A DNA stretch of 8,568 nt, taken from JBKEAJ01 sp047972135 (GTDB taxonomy: Bacteria; Bacteroidota; Bacteroidia; Bacteroidales; Prolixibacteraceae). A program made the translations under genes and the position numbers. Positions 3,769 to 8,568 of this stretch are shown here, piece by piece; within the stretch, counting starts at the first letter, position 1, and each line of letters starts with the position of its first letter. Below the pieces are notes generated by a model, which saw only the letters and a list, made by a program, of their open reading frames with translations, searched no databases and was not told the DNA's origin. The stretch spans positions 1 through 8,568 of the forward strand of contig JBKEAJ010000106.1 in the NCBI GenBank assembly GCA_047972135.1. The letters are read 5' to 3'.

Positions 3769-6138
3769 ATGAAAATATTATCATTCATTTTATTGGCGTA
3801 TCTAAGTGTCGGCACAGTCTTTTCGCAGGAGAAAACTGATGATTTATTCTTTAGAGACAGGTTGAGCGAAAAACTCACTCAGGACAATGTGTTCCGCTCC
3901 GACGAGTATTTTAATTGGTGTAATTCCATCATCAAGGGAGACGATGGGAAGTATCACCTTTTTTACTCTCGCTGGCCTCGCAAATATACTTTCAACAGCT
4001 GGCTGACACACTCGGAGGTGGCACATGCTGTTTCAGACTCGCCCTCAGGACCTTGGAAATACAAAGAGACAGTCTTGCAAAGCCGTGGCAAAGGACATTG
4101 GGATGCAATTACCGTACATAACCCGAAAATCAAAAAGTTTGGCAACAAATACTATATCTACTATTGCTCTACAAATCTGGGCGATATGGATTATACGGAG
4201 GAAGATTTGATAAGAATGGCTCGCGAGGGTGGAAAGGGCGAATATTGGAAAAAATATTTACGTCCCAATCAGCGCACAGGTGTTGCTGTTGCCGAAAGTA
4301 TTAATGGTCCCTGGAAGAGGATGGACAATGTACTTATCGAGCCGTCGGGCCCAATTACTACTTTGACCGTAAACCCTGCTATCACTCAGGGAAAAGACGG
4401 TAAGTATTATCTGATTGTGAAAGGCGACAAGCCTGGAGAAAAGCGTTTTGTTAGAAATCAGGCAATTGCTGTATCCAATTCTCCCACAGGTCCTTTCGTG
4501 ATGCAGGATAAACCCGTAATCGATTATTTGGACACGGAGGATATGTCCTTGTGGTATGACAAAAAACGTGAACACTACTACGGGATTTTTCATGCTCATT
4601 CCTTTGTCGGAATGGTGAGTTCAGAGGATGGGATAAACTGGAAAAAGGCTACGGAATATGCTGTTAAGCAAAAAAAGCTCAATTTTGCCGATGGAAATGT
4701 AGTAATTCCCAATCGCATGGAGCGACCATTTGTCTACGTGGAAGACGACGAGCCGAGAGTGTTGGCAATGGGAGTAAAAAAAGATGACGATGCTTATATC
4801 GTTTTTGTTCCGATAGCACAGCAAGACAGACCTCTGCCGAATGAGCGTCAGCAGGCATGGCAGGAAGCTGAGATGGGAGCAGTTTTTCACTACGATTTAC
4901 ATGTGTTCGACGGCAAAAAATACGGACAAGGCGGCAATCGCATAAGTCCGCTTGACGATTATCAGATATTTAATCCCAAGAAACTGGATACCGACCAATG
5001 GGTGAAAGCCATAAAAGATGCAGGTTTCAAGTTTGCATTGATTACGGCGACCCACGAAACGGGCTTTGCTCTTTATCAGTCGGATGTAAATCCCTACTGC
5101 ATGAAAGCTCTGAAATTTCAAGATGGCAAAGGCGACATTGTTCGTGATTTTGTAAACTCTTGCCGCAAATATGGCATTAAGCCCGGCATTTATGTGGGCA
5201 TACGTTGGAATTCTTTTTTGGGTGTGCATGATTTCAAAGTTGACGGAACCAGCAAGTTCAGGGAAAATCGTCAGTTGTGGTATAACAAAATGGTTGAGGG
5301 AATGGTGAAGGAGCTGTGTACAAAGTATGGCGAAATTTTTGAAATATGGTTTGACGGTGGTGCAGACCATCCCAACAACGGTGCACCCGACGTACTTCCT
5401 ATCGTTCAGCAATATCAACCTAACTGCCTTTTTTATCACAACAAGCAACTTGCGGAAGTTCGCTGGGGTGGTTCTGAGTCAGGGACTGTTCCTTACCCGT
5501 GTTGGGCTACATTCCCTAACTACTATTCTCATGCGGGCGATACTCCGCAAGATAGAATGAGATTGCTGAAAAATGGCGATACCCAAGGAGCATATTGGAT
5601 GCCGGCAATGAGCGATGCGCCTCTGCGTGGTTACGATGGCAGGCACGAATGGTTTTGGGAACCTGGCGACGAGGAGCATATTTTCCCTCTGGAAAACCTT
5701 ATGAATATGTACTATAAGTCGGTGGGACACAATTCAACCCTTATAATGGGACTCACTCCCGACCCCGACGGCTTGCTGCCCGAGCCTGATGTTCAGCGTT
5801 TGAAAGAGTGGGGAGACGAGATAAAACGTAGATTTGATAAACCTTTGGCAAGCTCTTCGGGGAATGGCTCGAAGTTGGAAATAAAACTCGATGGTACTAA
5901 AAAAGTAAATCATATTATCCTCCAAGAAAATATTGCACAAGGTGAGAGAGTGAGGAAATTCAAAGTCGAAGCTCGCACAAAAAACGGATGGAAAACTCTT
6001 GTTGAAGGTACAGCAATAGGACATAAGTTTATTGCGCAATTCGCCGATATAGAGTGCTCTCAACTGCGTCTCAGCATTGGAGAAAGCAAGGGAGAGGCAC
6101 AAATAAAGAATTTTGCAGTTTATGACGTAGAGGACTAA
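3769..6138 (+). CDS. Secreted bimodular glycosidase: beta-propeller (GH43/GH117-like) plus GH29 alpha-L-fucosidase
   Basis: A 789-residue protein with a type I signal peptide (1-20, ending VFSQ), so it is exported, probably to the periplasm. Residues about 35-350 show repeated propeller-blade patterns (DGKYHLFYSRW, NKYYIYYCS, DGKYYLIVKG, REHYYGIFHA) of a five-bladed GH43/GH117-like fold; I cannot assign its catalytic acids, so its activity is uncertain. Residues about 360-692 are a GH29 fucosidase: HETGFALYQSD (429-439), DIVRDFVNSCRKYGIKPGIY, and EIWFDGG (525-531) with the expected nucleophile Asp529. Residues about 693-789 resemble a discoidin-like beta-sandwich, often sugar-binding. The gene starts four bases after the methyltransferase stop with no visible promoter of its own. 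Normal GH29 enzymes are one catalytic domain of about 450-600 residues, so this is a fusion. The substrate is unknown; a fucosylated plant or host glycan is likely. Confidence 0.85.
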   Translation: MKILSFILLAYLSVGTVFSQEKTDDLFFRDRLSEKLTQDNVFRSDEYFNWCNSIIKGDDGKYHLFYSRWPRKYTFNSWLTHSEVAHAVSDSPSGPWKYKETVLQSRGKGHWDAITVHNPKIKKFGNKYYIYYCSTNLGDMDYTEEDLIRMAREGGKGEYWKKYLRPNQRTGVAVAESINGPWKRMDNVLIEPSGPITTLTVNPAITQGKDGKYYLIVKGDKPGEKRFVRNQAIAVSNSPTGPFVMQDKPVIDYLDTEDMSLWYDKKREHYYGIFHAHSFVGMVSSEDGINWKKATEYAVKQKKLNFADGNVVIPNRMERPFVYVEDDEPRVLAMGVKKDDDAYIVFVPIAQQDRPLPNERQQAWQEAEMGAVFHYDLHVFDGKKYGQGGNRISPLDDYQIFNPKKLDTDQWVKAIKDAGFKFALITATHETGFALYQSDVNPYCMKALKFQDGKGDIVRDFVNSCRKYGIKPGIYVGIRWNSFLGVHDFKVDGTSKFRENRQLWYNKMVEGMVKELCTKYGEIFEIWFDGGADHPNNGAPDVLPIVQQYQPNCLFYHNKQLAEVRWGGSESGTVPYPCWATFPNYYSHAGDTPQDRMRLLKNGDTQGAYWMPAMSDAPLRGYDGRHEWFWEPGDEEHIFPLENLMNMYYKSVGHNSTLIMGLTPDPDGLLPEPDVQRLKEWGDEIKRRFDKPLASSSGNGSKLEIKLDGTKKVNHIILQENIAQGERVRKFKVEARTKNGWKTLVEGTAIGHKFIAQFADIECSQLRLSIGESKGEAQIKNFAVYDVED
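5208..5213. other. Only EcoRI site (GAATTC) found in the window
   Basis: Scanning by eye I find a single GAATTC, at codons 480-481 of the propeller/GH29 gene. It is a natural local test site for whether the EcoRI-family methyltransferase is active in the host, through N6-methyl signals on the second adenine of each strand. Confidence 0.8.
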
Positions 6139-6262
6139 TAATATGACTGTTATCGAAAAGTTAATTTGATGTGTCAAAATCTTTGTGTAGTGTCGTAGAT
6201 TATTAGTATCTTGCAAGCTCAAAAATTTAGACTTTTGAAAAAAAATAATATTATTAAATAAA
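6139..6262 (+). other. AT-rich spacer between the two glycosidase genes
   Basis: This 124-bp gap ends in an A-rich leader directly before the GH2 start, as is usual for Bacteroidetes. I see no exact TAnnTTTG promoter; TATCTTGC near 6210 is a poor match. A perfect 12-bp palindrome AATAATATTATT (6244-6255) is simple AT-rich sequence. No terminator is evident, so read-through from the upstream glycosidase gene is likely. Confidence 0.4.
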
Positions 6263-8568
6263 ATGAAGACTCTAACTTTATCTCTATTCTTGGGACTGTT
6301 TGCATGCCTGAGTAGTATTGGGCAAACGAAAACTAACGATTGGGAGAACCCTGCGATTTTTGATATTAACAAGGAAAAGCCGCATGCTACCCTCATGCCC
6401 TTCCGCAGTGTTAATGACGTGTTAACTCAGAAGTCTAGCCAATCGGTGTATTACAAAACTCTTAGTGGAACATGGAAATTTAACTGGGTGCGTAAGCCTG
6501 CCGACCGTCCCACAGATTTCTATAAACCCGACTATGATGTGTCGGGATGGGACAATATTCAAGTCCCCTCAAACTGGGAATTAGAAGGTTATGGCATTCC
6601 TATCTACGTAAATCATCAATATGAATTTGCCGATTATAAACATCCCGTGTCGAAGGAGATAAAGTTTGATGAAGAGATATACCCATCAAATCCTGGACAA
6701 GTGCCACACGACTACAACCCTGTTGGTTCATATCGTAGAACCTTCTCTGTTCCCGAAAGCTGGGACGGACGACGGGTATTTGTGCAATTTGGGGCTGTAA
6801 AATCAGCTTTCTACTTGTGGGTGAATGGCAAGAAAGTAGGCTACAGCCAAGGTAGTAAGACTCCTGCCGAATGGGATATTACCAACTTCCTGCAAAAAGG
6901 CGAAAATGTAATTGCTGCTGAGGTATATCGCTGGTCTGACGGCTCCTACCTTGAGTGTCAGGATTTTTGGCGTATCAGCGGTATCGAGCGTGATGTTTAT
7001 TTATACTCAACTCCGCAGGTGCGTGTGCGTGATTTCTTTGCTAAACCCGACCTCGATGCTAGCTACAACAATGGAGTATTCGGTCTTGATGTCGAACTCA
7101 AAAACGATGTGGAGAAACTTCGCTCCGGTAGCTATGCCGTTCAATATCAGATTTTTGATGCCGATGGCAAAGAAATAGCTAAGGATAGTCAAGAAGCTAA
7201 AATCAATGGTAAAAGTGAACTCAAACTTACCTTTTCAAAGCAAATTAGCAATCCTCTGAAATGGACTGCCGAAACACCAAATCTTTACTCATTGGTTATC
7301 AGTCTGAAAAATAAAGACGGCAAAACCGAAGAAGTCGTAGGTTCAAAGATTGGTTTCCGCAAGGTTGAAATCAAGGATGCAATATTCTACATAAACGGTG
7401 TGCCTGTTACTATTAAGGGTGTAAACCGCCATGAACACGACGAGTATAAAGGACATGTGATTAGCGAAGAGGCTATAATGAAGGAAATTGAGATAATGAA
7501 GCAGCACAATATCAACGCAGTGCGTTTGAGCCATTATCCGCAAAGCGAGCGTTTCTACCAACTGTGCGACGAGTATGGTTTGTATATTACCGACGAAGCG
7601 AATATCGAGTCGCACGGGATGTACTATGGCGACCACTCGCTTGCTAAAAAGCCCGAATGGACGGCTGCACACCTTGACCGTAACATGCGGATGGTGGAAA
7701 GAGATAAAAATCATCCGAGTGTGATAGTTTGGTCGATGGGTAACGAAGCCGGCGATGGCATCGTGTTTACTGAGGTTTATAAAGCTATCAAAGAGCGCGA
7801 CCCATCTCGCCCTGTCCACTACGAGCGTGCTGTGATGGGCGATAATACCGATATTTTCTGTCCTCAATATCCGGGTGTAAATTCTTTGAGACGTTATAAG
7901 GAGAAAAAGCAAACTAAACCCTTCATCTCTAGTGAGTACTCGCATGCTATGGGTAACAGCAACGGTAACCTTGCCGACTTGTGGGATGTTTTCAACGAAG
8001 ACCGCCACGACCAACTGCAAGGCGGATATATTTGGGACTGGATTGACCAAGCTATTGTAAAGAAAGATACTGATGGTTCTACATTTTGGGCGTACGGCGG
8101 CGACTATGGAAAGGATATGCCTAGCGACAATAACTTTGTGTGCAACGGTATTATCTCTGCCGACTACACTCCTCATCCTGCAATGGAAGAAGTGAAATAT
8201 GCCTATCAAAATATCTTGTTTAAAAAAGTGTCGGGTGGATATGAAATATCTAATTATCACGACTTTGCAGATATGTCCGATTATGAAATAGTTTGGAAAG
8301 TGTCGAAAGATGGTAAGAATATCAAGTCTGGAAGACTTATGAATCTCAACCTTAAACCTTTTGAAAGTAAGGTGATTAACCTTGATGGAGAATTGAAATT
8401 TGACGAGCCGGGTGAGTATTTTATCGATTTCTCTGTTCGCATGAGACAGGACAAACCATTCTTGACCGAAGGTTTTGAGGTGGCTCATGAGCAGTTTGCA
8501 CTAGGTGCTCCTAAGAAAGTTACTAAGAGCAATGACGGCGAGGGCTATCCTGCTCCTAAGTTTACTGA
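6263..8568 (+). CDS. lacZ: Secreted GH2 beta-galactosidase (LacZ type), 3' end beyond the right edge
   Basis: This frame starts at ATG 6263 and is open for 768 codons to the window edge; LacZ-type enzymes have about 1,000-1,100 residues, so roughly a quarter is missing. Residues 1-21 (hydrophobic core, ending SSIGQ) form a signal peptide. Cys15 follows LFA, a poor lipobox, so signal peptidase I cleavage is more likely. The sugar-binding domain has VPSNWELEGYGIPIYVN and the DGSYLECQDFWRISGI segment. The TIM barrel has VNRHEHDEY, WSMGNEAGDG with acid/base Glu495, and SSEYSHAMGN with nucleophile Glu558, then GGYIWDWIDQ. All expected catalytic residues are present. It removes terminal beta-galactose in the periplasm. 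It lies 124 bp after the GH29 fusion gene in the same direction, so the two probably act on one glycan in which galactose carries or neighbours fucose. Other GH2 activities are less likely given the LacZ-type motifs. Confidence 0.93.
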   Translation, partial: MKTLTLSLFLGLFACLSSIGQTKTNDWENPAIFDINKEKPHATLMPFRSVNDVLTQKSSQSVYYKTLSGTWKFNWVRKPADRPTDFYKPDYDVSGWDNIQVPSNWELEGYGIPIYVNHQYEFADYKHPVSKEIKFDEEIYPSNPGQVPHDYNPVGSYRRTFSVPESWDGRRVFVQFGAVKSAFYLWVNGKKVGYSQGSKTPAEWDITNFLQKGENVIAAEVYRWSDGSYLECQDFWRISGIERDVYLYSTPQVRVRDFFAKPDLDASYNNGVFGLDVELKNDVEKLRSGSYAVQYQIFDADGKEIAKDSQEAKINGKSELKLTFSKQISNPLKWTAETPNLYSLVISLKNKDGKTEEVVGSKIGFRKVEIKDAIFYINGVPVTIKGVNRHEHDEYKGHVISEEAIMKEIEIMKQHNINAVRLSHYPQSERFYQLCDEYGLYITDEANIESHGMYYGDHSLAKKPEWTAAHLDRNMRMVERDKNHPSVIVWSMGNEAGDGIVFTEVYKAIKERDPSRPVHYERAVMGDNTDIFCPQYPGVNSLRRYKEKKQTKPFISSEYSHAMGNSNGNLADLWDVFNEDRHDQLQGGYIWDWIDQAIVKKDTDGSTFWAYGGDYGKDMPSDNNFVCNGIISADYTPHPAMEEVKYAYQNILFKKVSGGYEISNYHDFADMSDYEIVWKVSKDGKNIKSGRLMNLNLKPFESKVINLDGELKFDEPGEYFIDFSVRMRQDKPFLTEGFEVAHEQFALGAPKKVTKSNDGEGYPAPKFT

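Noticed and set aside
6263..6325. GH2 enzyme as a lipoprotein anchored at Cys15
   Set aside because: Phe at the -2 position of LFAC does not fit the lipobox, and a signal peptidase I site at SSIG/Q fits better; not fully excluded.
5734..6396. 220-codon open frame on the reverse strand
   Set aside because: Antisense to the end of the GH29 fusion gene, the spacer and the start of the GH2 gene; no domain pattern.
7343..8488. 381-codon open frame on the reverse strand
   Set aside because: It lies fully antisense to the GH2 beta-galactosidase, whose own frame is open and has all catalytic motifs; the reverse frame shows no recognisable domain.

Overview
The window looks like the chromosome of a Bacteroidales-type bacterium (Bacteroides/Parabacteroides/Prevotella relatives). 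Three signs support this: several promoters of the Bacteroidetes form (TTG or TTTG, 19-20 bp, then TAnnTTTG), start codons with A-rich leaders instead of strong Shine-Dalgarno sequences, and a gene set typical of the phylum (a HmuY-family surface lipoprotein, an AAA/DUF4143 ATPase, an ECF sigma factor, and secreted GH29 and GH2 glycosidases). I cannot name genus or species.

Layout. Positions 1-475 (minus strand) hold the 5' part of a HmuY-family lipoprotein gene that runs off the left edge. A 228-bp divergent regulatory region follows; it contains a 20-bp direct repeat and a 28-bp near-palindrome in the promoter and leader of the next gene, a AAA ATPase of the AAA_14/DUF4143 type (704-1846, plus). 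Convergent to it is a GTG-started ECF sigma factor (1934-2482, minus) with a textbook promoter that would give an almost leaderless mRNA. Divergent from the sigma gene lies an EcoRI-type restriction-modification locus: a 40-codon remnant of the endonuclease gene (2690-2812) overlapping an intact-length EcoRI-family adenine methyltransferase (2790-3764). Four bases after the methyltransferase stop starts a secreted two-enzyme protein (beta-propeller glycosidase-like domain plus GH29 fucosidase, 3769-6138), followed by a secreted GH2 beta-galactosidase (6263 to the right edge, incomplete). No gene-free stretch exceeds 300 bases.

Main result. The short reading frame before the methyltransferase matches, from memory, the first ~26-32 residues of R.EcoRI and then stops. 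The rest of the nuclease, including its whole catalytic core, is missing, and the junction lies just before the methyltransferase's own ribosome-binding site. The methyltransferase is full length and very EcoRI-like, but its catalytic motif IV reads HPPF where N6-adenine methyltransferases have N/D/S-PP-Y/F. This therefore looks like a restriction-modification system caught in decay: the toxin half is deleted and the antitoxin half may be losing or changing its catalysis. The AT-rich remnant sits between an ECF sigma gene and a glycan-degradation gene pair, as if it had landed in the control region of a polysaccharide utilisation locus and now shares a transcript with it.

How the genes may work together (inference). 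The fucosidase/propeller enzyme and the beta-galactosidase would remove alpha-fucose and beta-galactose from a complex glycan in the periplasm or at the surface. The ECF sigma factor could once have controlled them, but no anti-sigma gene or SusC/SusD pair is visible here. The HmuY-like lipoprotein and the AAA ATPase appear to be independent units.
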